Source: WLND01 sp040398845
Lineage (GTDB): Bacteria > Actinomycetota > Actinomycetes > S36-B12
Assembly: GCA_040398845.1 (NCBI GenBank)
Contig: JBBATH010000002.1
Location: forward strand, 1-64,000
Direction: 5' to 3'
DNA: 64,000 nucleotides
A model generated the notes under the pieces. That model had not been told where the DNA came from. It made no database searches and saw only the letters and a program-made list of their open reading frames with translations. Every line of letters starts with the position of its first letter. Positions within the stretch are counted from its first letter, which is position 1. The position numbers were made by a program, and so were the translations under genes. Positions 51,764 to 59,547 of this stretch are shown here, piece by piece.

Positions 51764-54081
51764 GCCCGACGCCATCGATCCGTGACGATGACCGCGACCC
51801 AGACGAGCAGAGCTCCCACGAGCCCGACCCCTACCGCCACCAGGCTGTAGCGCTCGGCGCCGAGGGACAGGGCGAACCAGTTCGAAAGGAAGGGGATGTA
51901 GAGGACACACAGGAACATGGCAATCATGAGGGCCACGATGCCGATCCTGATTGCGTTGAGCGGCCTGGCGCTTTGGAGGAGCACAGCGGTGGTGACGATG
52001 AAGAGCGTGACGGTTGCGGATGACATCGCGCTCGAGATGGGTTCACCGACACGCAGGGCGATGCCGTAACTCGTGAATGCGCAGGCTGCCGCGATGGCAC
52101 CCGCGGGCGCCGCGAACAGCAGTACCCGCCTGAAGAATCCTGGCCGGAATCGCTCAGTGTTGGGCATGAGGGCGAGGAAGAATCCCGGAATGCCGATGGT
52201 GAGGGCACCGATGAGCGATAGGTGCCGAGGCAAGAATGGGAACGCCACTGCGAACACGCCCGTCGTGACCGATGTGATGATCGCATAGAAGCTCTTCGTG
52301 AGGAAGACATCCGAGACACGCTCGATGTTGCCGAGCACCCTGCGCCCCTCCGCCACGACGCTCGGCATGACCGACCAACGATCATCGAGCAGGACGAGTT
52401 GCGCGACCGCACGCGTGGCACCAGACCCCGAGCCCATGGCGATGCCGAGATCGGCATTCTTGAGCGCGAGGACGTCGTTCACGCCATCGCCGGTCATGGC
52501 CACGGTCGACTCGCGCAGGTGGAGCGCGTCGACCATCGCCTGCTTCTGCGTGGGCGTGACTCGTCCGAACACCGACGAGGTCGCAAGGATTTCGCCGAGC
52601 GCCACCGGATCCTCGGGCAGCGTGCGTGCATCGATCGGGCGATCGGCCCCGGGCACCCCCGCGAGGGTCGCGATCGCTCCCACGGTGGTGGCGTTGTCGC
52701 CGGAGATCACCTTCACGCTCACCCCCTGCTCAAGGAAGTAGCGGACGGTCTCGGCGGCGTCGGCGCGCAATCGCTGATCAATGAGGACGAGGGCGACGGG
52801 CGTGAGCAGGCCAACCCCCGTATCAGCGCTCGGCGGCTCGGCGCAGGTGCCGACGACGAGGACACGGGCACCATCAGCGGCCTGCTCATCAGCCTGCACT
52901 CGAATCGGGTCACCGTCAGGAATGAGCATCTCGGGTGCCCCGATGACCCAGGAGCCGTGGCCCTCGAAGGTGCCAGAGGACCACTTGCGGGCACTGGAGA
53001 ATGGCACTGCAGCAACGGCCTTCCAGCCCGGGCTAGGAAACTCGTCAGCCACGGCTTGGAGGGTTGGGTTCGGGGTCGACTCCATGACGGCGAGGGCGCC
53101 AAGTGCCGCTGCGGCAGTCGGGCCACTGGAATCAAGCTCGACGAGCCCGCGCACGTGCATGCCCGGCTCGGTCAGGGTGCCGGTCTTGTCGACGCAGATG
53201 GTGTCGACTCGAGCGAGCACCTCGACGGCCGGCAGATCTTGGACGAGCACCTTCTTGTTCGCGAGGCGCAGGACGGCAACCGCCATCGCGATGCTCGTGA
53301 GGAGGACCAGACCCTCAGGCACCATCGTCACCATCCCGGCGATCGTGCCCCTGATCGCCTCATCGAGCGGAAGACCGGCCCGGACGACCTGCGAGTAGAG
53401 CAGCAATGCCCCCACCGGCAGGAGCAGGAAGGAGATCGCCTTGATGAACTTGGCGATGGAGTCGCGCAGCTCGGAATTGGTGAGGTGGAACTTCTTCGCC
53501 TGCTCGGTCAGGCCGGCTGCGAATGAGTCGCGGCCGATCCTTGTCGCCTGGTAGAGGCCAGAGCCTGCCACGACGAAGGACCCGGACATTCCAGGATCGC
53601 CAGGCGCCTTGTCGACCGGATCAGCCTCTCCGGTGAGAAGGCTCTCGTCAATCTCCAGGCCCTCCGACGCGAGGATGGTGCCATCGACAACGAGTTGGTC
53701 ACCAGGTGCGAGGACCACGATGTCGTCGAGCACGACCTCGTCGGCGCTCACCTGCACGTCGGTTCCGTCACGACGAACCGTCGGCTTCGCCTCACCTATG
53801 ACCGCGAGCTTGGCGAGAGCTCGCGAGGCCCGGTACTCCTGGATGATGCCGATGAGCGTGTTCGCGACGATGACGAAGCCGAAGAGCGAATCCTGGAATG
53901 GCGCGACCATGATCATGATCGCCCACATGATCCCGATGACAAGGTTGAACCAGGTGAGGGTATTTGCGCGAATAATGTCGGACAGGCTGCGGCTGCGGGC
54001 ATCCGGCGCGTGGTTGACCTGCCCCGCTGCCACCCGCTCGGCGACCTCGGCCACCGTGAGACCCTGCTTGAGGTCGATCAC
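51760..54081 (-). CDS. P-type cation ATPase, CtpE-like
   Basis: A 773-residue P-type ATPase. Motifs in order: LLTGEADPV (actuator), MVPEGLVLL in helix M4, DKTGTLTEPG (phosphorylated Asp) and GDGVNDVLALK. About ten helices; no N-terminal metal-binding domain. The VPEGL M4 motif and length match CtpE of mycobacteria, which is linked to calcium uptake. Substrate inferred. GTG start overlaps the ppx stop as GTGA. Confidence 0.86.
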   Translation of the reverse strand: MIDLKQGLTVAEVAERVAAGQVNHAPDARSRSLSDIIRANTLTWFNLVIGIMWAIMIMVAPFQDSLFGFVIVANTLIGIIQEYRASRALAKLAVIGEAKPTVRRDGTDVQVSADEVVLDDIVVLAPGDQLVVDGTILASEGLEIDESLLTGEADPVDKAPGDPGMSGSFVVAGSGLYQATRIGRDSFAAGLTEQAKKFHLTNSELRDSIAKFIKAISFLLLPVGALLLYSQVVRAGLPLDEAIRGTIAGMVTMVPEGLVLLTSIAMAVAVLRLANKKVLVQDLPAVEVLARVDTICVDKTGTLTEPGMHVRGLVELDSSGPTAAAALGALAVMESTPNPTLQAVADEFPSPGWKAVAAVPFSSARKWSSGTFEGHGSWVIGAPEMLIPDGDPIRVQADEQAADGARVLVVGTCAEPPSADTGVGLLTPVALVLIDQRLRADAAETVRYFLEQGVSVKVISGDNATTVGAIATLAGVPGADRPIDARTLPEDPVALGEILATSSVFGRVTPTQKQAMVDALHLRESTVAMTGDGVNDVLALKNADLGIAMGSGSGATRAVAQLVLLDDRWSVMPSVVAEGRRVLGNIERVSDVFLTKSFYAIITSVTTGVFAVAFPFLPRHLSLIGALTIGIPGFFLALMPNTERFRPGFFRRVLLFAAPAGAIAAACAFTSYGIALRVGEPISSAMSSATVTLFIVTTAVLLQSARPLNAIRIGIVALMIAMFLCVLYIPFLSNWFALSLGAERYSLVAVGVGLVGALLVWVAVIVTDRWRRA

Positions 54082-55007
54082 GACGGCAGTCCGTCCATGC
54101 GATGAAGGATGACGCCCTCACGCAGGGCCCACGGGCAGATGACGAGCTCGGAAACCTCGAGGAGTTCCATGACGGCCTCAGCCACGACCGCACCGGCGAT
54201 GAGCTGCTCAGCCCGACCCTCACTCACTCCCGGGATCTGTGCTCGCTCCTCGGCAGGCATCCCGGCAAGCTTGCCTACGGTCTCCTGAAGCCCCGGAAGA
54301 GTGAGCGCACGACGGACGTAGATGCCGTCACTCGAGGGAGCCGCGCCAGAAATACGCGCGAGTTGCTTGAGGGTCTTGGACGATCCTGCGGCAATCCGCG
54401 GTTCACCGACCCGGCGGATACGGCGGGCCGCCTCAGCGACCTGCGTCCGCGCGTAGCGTCTGAGCTCACGCAGCGCCTCGGCCGAGGGAGGGTCACCGTC
54501 GAGGTGCGACCGGGTCAGTCGCCCTGCCCCAAGTGGGAGGGAGACCGCGATGTCCGGCTCCTCATCAATGCCTGACGCGAGCTCGAGCGAGCCGCCGCCA
54601 ATGTCGATGACGAGCAGTCGACCGGTCGACCAGCCGAACCATCGTCGAACGGCGAGGAAGGTCATGCGCGCCTCGTCCTCCCCAGACATCACGTCGACGG
54701 CGATGCCGGTCTCCTCACGCAGTCGGCGGAGGACCTGGTCGCCATTGCCCGCCTCTCGAATCGCCGAGGTCGCGAACGCCATCATCTCGGTTGCACCCAT
54801 GTCCTCCGACAGCCGCTGGCCGTCCCTGATGAACGTGATGAGGGTGTCCACCGCCTCATCGTCGACATCGCCCGAAGGTGTGAGGTGCTCAGAGAGTCGC
54901 AGTGGAATCTTCATCTTGGAGGCGGGGGTCGGGGCTGCTCCGTAGTGAGCATCGACGAGCAGTAGATGGACCGTGTTGGAACCGATGTCGAGAACTCCCA
55001 TGCGCAC
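54078..55007 (-). CDS. exopolyphosphatase / pppGpp phosphohydrolase family protein
   Basis: A 309-residue actin-fold phosphatase of the Ppx/GppA family. Nucleotide-fold blocks: GVLDIGSNTVHLLLVDAH, AFATSAIREA, VIDIGGGSLEL. It lacks the C-terminal HD domain of E. coli Ppx, as is usual in actinobacteria. GTG 55007 gives the usual MR-GVLD start. Whether it acts on polyphosphate or pppGpp cannot be told. First gene of the unit ppx-ctpE-isomerase-PRODH-proC-acuC. Confidence 0.87.
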   Translation of the reverse strand: MRMGVLDIGSNTVHLLLVDAHYGAAPTPASKMKIPLRLSEHLTPSGDVDDEAVDTLITFIRDGQRLSEDMGATEMMAFATSAIREAGNGDQVLRRLREETGIAVDVMSGEDEARMTFLAVRRWFGWSTGRLLVIDIGGGSLELASGIDEEPDIAVSLPLGAGRLTRSHLDGDPPSAEALRELRRYARTQVAEAARRIRRVGEPRIAAGSSKTLKQLARISGAAPSSDGIYVRRALTLPGLQETVGKLAGMPAEERAQIPGVSEGRAEQLIAGAVVAEAVMELLEVSELVICPWALREGVILHRMDGLPS

Positions 55008-55058
55008 GTGCCGACGTTACCGCCGAGGTATGTCAGCCGCTGCCCCTAGGCTGCCTTC

Positions 55059-55817
55059 ATGCCTGAAGTGCCGCTCGACTTTCCCCGTCAGTGGGTTGAA
55101 TTCGTCGATCCTGCCGACGAAAACCAGCTCATTCGCGCTGACCTCACCTGGCTCACCTCACGCTGGACCTGCATCTTCGGCAATGGCTGCAAGGGCATCT
55201 ACGCTGATCGGTCCGAGGTCGGCTGCTGCGCGCTCGGCGCCCACTTCTCCGAGAAGGCCGATGAGAAGCGCGTGCGCGGATGGGTCGACAAGCTCGATGC
55301 GAGCCTGTGGCAGCGCATCGACACCGGGCGCAAGAAGGGCTGGGTCGAAAAGGAGGACAACGCGCGTAAGACCCGCGTCGTGGGCGATGCCTGCATTTTC
55401 CATAATGATCGAGATTTCGCCGGGGGCTACGGCTGCGCCCTCCATCACCTCGCGGCCCGCGAGGGCGTCTCCTTCGTCGAGACCAAGCCCGAGGTCTGCT
55501 GGCAACTGCCCGTGCGGCGCAGCTACGACAACGTCACCCATGAGGACGGCACCGATCGCCTCGTCGTCGTCCTCGGTGAGTACGACCGCCGCGGCTGGGG
55601 CGAGGGCGGCCACGACCTCGACTGGTACTGCAGCGGCAACACCGAGGCGCATGTCGGCACCGAACCCGTTTACCGGTCATCCAAGGACGAGATCATCGCG
55701 CTGATCGGGGAGCCCGCGTACGCCGAACTCGCCCGGATCTGCGATGCCCGCTCCCAGTTGCTCCTCACCGTCGTCGACCGGTCCGCGCTCTCCCCCCACC
55801 CCGCAGACCCGGCGTAG
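55059..55817 (+). CDS. cysteine-rich conserved protein, function unknown
   Basis: A 252-residue soluble protein. Cysteines cluster near the N-terminus (C38, C44, then CC at 56-57 in VGCCALGAHFS) and recur in GDACIFHNDRDF and GYGCALHH, a pattern that suggests a metal or Fe-S site of the kind seen in YkgJ/DUF3109-like proteins. The assignment is not firm. It diverges from ppx with a 51-bp gap and ends 8 bp before radA. Confidence 0.65.
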   Translation: MPEVPLDFPRQWVEFVDPADENQLIRADLTWLTSRWTCIFGNGCKGIYADRSEVGCCALGAHFSEKADEKRVRGWVDKLDASLWQRIDTGRKKGWVEKEDNARKTRVVGDACIFHNDRDFAGGYGCALHHLAAREGVSFVETKPEVCWQLPVRRSYDNVTHEDGTDRLVVVLGEYDRRGWGEGGHDLDWYCSGNTEAHVGTEPVYRSSKDEIIALIGEPAYAELARICDARSQLLLTVVDRSALSPHPADPA

Positions 55818-55825
55818 GGCAGTCG

Positions 55826-57211
55826 ATGGCCCGGGTTGCGCCAAAGCAGGCGCCTTATCGCTGCAGCGATTGCGGCTGGACGTCAGCAAAGTGGGCCGGA
55901 CGTTGCGGTGAGTGCCAGGCATGGGGCACGGTCAACGAAGCGGGGGCAACGCGCTTACGGGGCACCGCATCCGGCCGCGTCACAACGGCGGCGGTACCGA
56001 TCGGCGATGTCGACCTCTCAGCAGCCCAGTCGCGGCCCACCGGGGTGAGCGAGTTCGACCGGGTCCTTGGTGGCGGCATCGTGCCCGGGGCCGTGCTGCT
56101 CCTCGCCGGGGAGCCCGGAGTCGGAAAATCGACCCTCCTCCTCGATGTGGCGTCACGCTGGGCCGAATCAGGCCACCGAACCCTCTACATCACTGGCGAG
56201 GAGTCTGCCGCGCAGGTGCGACTGCGGGCCGAACGCATCGGCGCCCTTGCTGCCGACCTCTACCTCGCCGCCGAGACCGACCTCGGGGCCGTGCTCGGGC
56301 ACATCGATGCGGTTTCACCGACCCTGCTCGTCCTAGATTCAGTCCAGACCATCAGCAGCAGCGAGATCGATGGATCCGCGGGCGGGGTCACCCAGGTGCG
56401 CGAGGTCGCCGCCTCGCTCATTGCCCGATCCAAGGAGCTCGGCATGGCGACCGTCATCGTCGGCCATGTCACGAAGGATGGCACGGTGGCCGGCCCGCGC
56501 GCCCTCGAGCACCTCGTCGATGTTGTTCTCCATTTTGAAGGCGACCGCCACGCCTCCCTTCGGCTCGTCCGCGCCGTGAAGAACCGCTACGGACCCGCCG
56601 ACGAGATCGGCTGCTTCGAACTCGTCGATGACGGCATCATCGGCCTCGCGGACCCGAGCGGTCTGTTCCTCGGCGATCGTCAGTCCCCGGCCCCCGGTAC
56701 CTGCGTCACCGTCACCGTCGAGGGCCGGCGGCCGCTCGTAGCCGAGGTTCAGGCACTCATCGCCCCGACAAACGCGCCACAGCCGCGCCGGGTCACCAGT
56801 GGCCTCGATTCCGCCCGGATAGCCATGATGCTCGGGGTCCTCGAACGCCGAGCCGGACTCAAGCTCGCCTCAAATGACTGCTTCGTCGCGACCGTCGGTG
56901 GTGTTCGCCTCGCCGAGCCGGCAACAGACCTAGCGATCGCCCTCGCTGTCGCCGGCAGCGTGACCGAGCAGGCACTCCCTGCCGGCCTCGTCGCTGTCGG
57001 CGAAATAAGCCTGTCCGGCGACGTCCGCCGGGTGACAGCGCTCAGCAGGCGACTGAGCGAGGCGGCGCGCCTAGGGTTCACCGACGCCATCGTTCCGGTG
57101 CGCGCCGATGGTGCGCAGGCGCATCAGGCAGAGTCAATCCGGGTCCACGAAGTCTCGTCGGTCAGCGAGGCCCTAGCAGTCGCCCGCCGCCTCGCCACCA
57201 AACACACCTAA
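55826..57211 (+). CDS. radA: DNA repair protein RadA
   Basis: A 461-residue RecA-like branch-migration protein. It has an N-terminal C4 zinc finger (CSDCGW and CGECQAWG), Walker A in AGEPGVGKSTLLL, the RadA KNRYG motif (VKNRYGPADE), and a C-terminal Lon-protease-like domain (GGVRLAEPATDLAIALAV). disA usually follows radA in actinobacteria; here it is missing and repeat copy D follows the stop codon. Confidence 0.95.
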   Translation: MARVAPKQAPYRCSDCGWTSAKWAGRCGECQAWGTVNEAGATRLRGTASGRVTTAAVPIGDVDLSAAQSRPTGVSEFDRVLGGGIVPGAVLLLAGEPGVGKSTLLLDVASRWAESGHRTLYITGEESAAQVRLRAERIGALAADLYLAAETDLGAVLGHIDAVSPTLLVLDSVQTISSSEIDGSAGGVTQVREVAASLIARSKELGMATVIVGHVTKDGTVAGPRALEHLVDVVLHFEGDRHASLRLVRAVKNRYGPADEIGCFELVDDGIIGLADPSGLFLGDRQSPAPGTCVTVTVEGRRPLVAEVQALIAPTNAPQPRRVTSGLDSARIAMMLGVLERRAGLKLASNDCFVATVGGVRLAEPATDLAIALAVAGSVTEQALPAGLVAVGEISLSGDVRRVTALSRRLSEAARLGFTDAIVPVRADGAQAHQAESIRVHEVSSVSEALAVARRLATKHT

Positions 57212-57218
57212 CGGCCAA

Positions 57219-57306
57219 CCCCACCCCCCCCAGTCATTTCATCCAGTATCCGGCTCACATGACCACAAATCTGGTCAGTTGGGCATCCGGTTGGTCATTT
57301 CATCCA
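57219..57306 (+). repeat. dispersed ~75-bp repeat, copy D
   Basis: A C-rich run starts within a few bases of the radA stop codon, followed by the core 57232-57306: AGTCATTTCATCC, TATCCGG, TGACCA-CAAATC-TGGTCA, ATCCGG and TTGGTCATTTCATCCA. It is the cleanest copy with copy B. The rest of the 159-bp spacer up to 57370 shows nothing further. Confidence 0.85.
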
Positions 57307-57370
57307 ACCCCCGCTCGGCGGGACTGCGATGGCCGCGTTCCATCATCGGCCGTTCGTTCCTCGCCGTGCC

Positions 57371-58063
57371 TTACTCGGATGCAATGAGCGAGAAAGGATC
57401 ACCGTCGCTGTCGACAGCACCATTGCGCCCGACGACGTCGTAACGGCCCGGCTTGGCCTCGGCACCCTCACTTGGGCAGCCCTTCTGGCTGAGGCGACCG
57501 TTCCAGGTGATGCTTGAGCTCACCTTCTCGCCCGGCTTCATCACGATGATCTTGGATGCATCGCTCGCGCTGCAGTCATCACTGGACCAGACGTGGTAGC
57601 CGCCCGACGTGACCTCAAGTTCATTGGCCCTCGGTCCCACGTCGCGCTTGCAAGCAAGATCTCCGATGTTCGTGATCGTTAGCTTCAGTTCGGGGGTCTC
57701 GCCAACCACGTAGGTCGACTTGTCGGTTCGGGCTCTCACCTTGATGGCGGAATCCTGGCAGTCCACCGGAACCGCAGCCGTTGCCGTTGCCGTTGCAGTT
57801 TCGGCTCCGGGCGATGCCTCAACCGTCGGATCAAGGGATGCCTCGGTGGACGGACCGGCAGACGGGTCGGCGGACAGCACGGCCGACGGGTCGGCCGACG
57901 GGCTTGACGCCAGTGTCTGACTCGACTGATCAGCGGAGCCCTGTGCGGTGAACACCCACCAGATCCCGAAGATCAGTGTCCCCAAGGCAAGGAGCAGCGT
58001 GATACGCCTGATCCAATAGACGTAGGACGGCTCGGGTCCAACGGGGACAAACAGAGCACTCAC
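57371..58063 (-). CDS. membrane-anchored extracytoplasmic protein with BsuPI-like domain
   Basis: A 230-residue protein. A helix at about residues 18-40 (RITLLLALGTLIFGIWW) anchors it, then an Ala/Ser/Pro/Asp-rich linker with repeated SADPSA-like units (about 45-98), then a beta-rich domain with cysteines in CQDSA, ACKRD, DDCSA and KGCPSE. The domain resembles BsuPI-type (intracellular proteinase inhibitor) folds. Mycobacterial Rv3587c lies in the same place. Divergent from mutY. Confidence 0.7.
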   Translation of the reverse strand: MSALFVPVGPEPSYVYWIRRITLLLALGTLIFGIWWVFTAQGSADQSSQTLASSPSADPSAVLSADPSAGPSTEASLDPTVEASPGAETATATATAAVPVDCQDSAIKVRARTDKSTYVVGETPELKLTITNIGDLACKRDVGPRANELEVTSGGYHVWSSDDCSASDASKIIVMKPGEKVSSSITWNGRLSQKGCPSEGAEAKPGRYDVVGRNGAVDSDGDPFSLIASE

Positions 58064-58114
58064 GATCCCACGTTACTGTGCGAAGGCTCACAAACGTGCA
58101 ACGCTGGACCCCTC

Positions 58115-59008
58115 ATGCGCCCCGCTTTTCCTGACAACCGCTCCAACCTCACCGAGTTGGTGCTCAACTGGTTTGACAGGGCTCGCCGCCCGCTGCCCTG
58201 GCGGAGCGAAAATACGACCGCCTGGGGGGTCCTCGTGAGCGAGTTCATGTGCCAACAGACCCAGGTGGAACGAGTCATCCCACGTTGGCAATTGTGGCTG
58301 GGCCGATGGCCCTCCCCCTCGGATCTCGCCCAAGCTGATGTCGCCGATGCCATTCGAATGTGGGAGAGACTCGGCTACCCGCGTCGCGCCATGTGGCTCC
58401 ATGCATCAGCAGTCATCATCCGAGATGAGCACCAAGGCAGGGTCCCGAGGTCAACTGAGCAACTCCGTGCACTTCCCGGGGTCGGCGAATACACTGCAGC
58501 GGCCGTACAGGCCTTCGCATTCGGGATGCCCGCAGTGGTCCTCGATACGAATGTTCGACGGGTCATCGCCCGAACGCTCAATGGCGAGGCCCAGCCTCGC
58601 GCCCATGTCACGAATGCCGAACGTGCGCAGGCGGCCACCCTCCTCGAGCACGGCCGCCCCGCCGAATGGTCGGCGGCAGTCATGGAGTTCGGGGCGCTCG
58701 TCTGCAAGGCCACACAACCACGCTGTGACGAATGCCCGGTCGCCGACATCTGCCGATGGCGGGCCGCAGGATTCCCTCCCCCGACATTCCAGGCTCGACG
58801 GCAGGCCGCCTTCGCAGGGAGCGACCGACAGGCGCGCGGACGGATTATGTCGATCCTGCGATCAGCGCAGGATCCGGTCGCCACGAGTGCGATCGAGTCG
58901 GCCTGGCATGACAACGATCAGGTTGCGCGTGCGCTCGTCGGACTGTTGAAGGATGCACTCATCGAGCAAACGGCCCTGGGGGACTACCGGTTGAGGGGCT
59001 CAAGGTGA
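58115..59008 (+). CDS. mutY: A/G-specific adenine glycosylase
   Basis: A 297-residue HhH-GPD DNA glycosylase that removes adenine opposite 8-oxoguanine. Catalytic Glu lies in SEFMCQQTQVERV, the helix-hairpin-helix in LPGVGEYTAAAV, catalytic Asp in VLDTNVRRV, and the [4Fe-4S] loop in CKATQPRCDECPVADIC. The C-terminal MutT-like domain is absent, as in short actinobacterial MutY. Confidence 0.94.
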   Translation: MRPAFPDNRSNLTELVLNWFDRARRPLPWRSENTTAWGVLVSEFMCQQTQVERVIPRWQLWLGRWPSPSDLAQADVADAIRMWERLGYPRRAMWLHASAVIIRDEHQGRVPRSTEQLRALPGVGEYTAAAVQAFAFGMPAVVLDTNVRRVIARTLNGEAQPRAHVTNAERAQAATLLEHGRPAEWSAAVMEFGALVCKATQPRCDECPVADICRWRAAGFPPPTFQARRQAAFAGSDRQARGRIMSILRSAQDPVATSAIESAWHDNDQVARALVGLLKDALIEQTALGDYRLRGSR

Positions 59009-59040
59009 CGAGCAGCCGCTCGTACTCCCCGGCGAGGCAC

Positions 59041-59520
59041 CTAGCCGAGGCCGGCGCTGGTATCGCGCGGAAGAGCCTCACTGTCATTCGATGCGACAAC
59101 ACTGCGCTCCCCGAGCGGCGACGCTAGTTGCACGTCGACCCACACGCGATCACCCGACGACCCGGTCTCAGCGCAGGCGCCGCTGCGGGCCGAGGTCCTC
59201 ATCGCTGAAATCCGCACGTAGGACTCGTCCTCGACGGTCGAGACGTCGACGGTGTCCTGACGGCACAGTCCGCCGGGGGGCAGTGCGAGTGCCACCTGAA
59301 CCACCTGCTCGGAGGTCGTCGGGCGAAAGGCCACCGGCTGCATGCCCTCGGAGACCAGCCCAAGCCCACGTAGCGGGCCCGCACTCGCAAACACCCCAGC
59401 GACGAACATCCCGACCCCTGCGAGAACGATGATGCCGCCCACCCACCACACCGCCTGTGGAATCTGGCGCTTGGGACCGTCGAACTCCCGGAGTCCGGGT
59501 ATCAGCGGTCCGTTGACCAC
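59041..59520 (-). CDS. hypothetical membrane protein downstream of clpC
   Basis: A 159-residue protein with one transmembrane helix (VWWVGGIIVLAGVGMFVAG, residues 24-42) and an extracytoplasmic domain with two or three cysteines. No family recognised. GTG start with AAGGGG upstream; it begins 27 bp after the clpC stop and is probably co-transcribed with it. Convergent with mutY. Confidence 0.6.
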   Translation of the reverse strand: MVNGPLIPGLREFDGPKRQIPQAVWWVGGIIVLAGVGMFVAGVFASAGPLRGLGLVSEGMQPVAFRPTTSEQVVQVALALPPGGLCRQDTVDVSTVEDESYVRISAMRTSARSGACAETGSSGDRVWVDVQLASPLGERSVVASNDSEALPRDTSAGLG

Positions 59521-59547
59521 AGTGAGGCCCCTTGTCGTGTCGGCTTT

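Noticed and set aside
52222..53526. A 434-codon open frame on the plus strand
   Set aside because: It is antisense to the CtpE-like ATPase, which has every catalytic motif; the shadow is rich in Arg, His and Asp.
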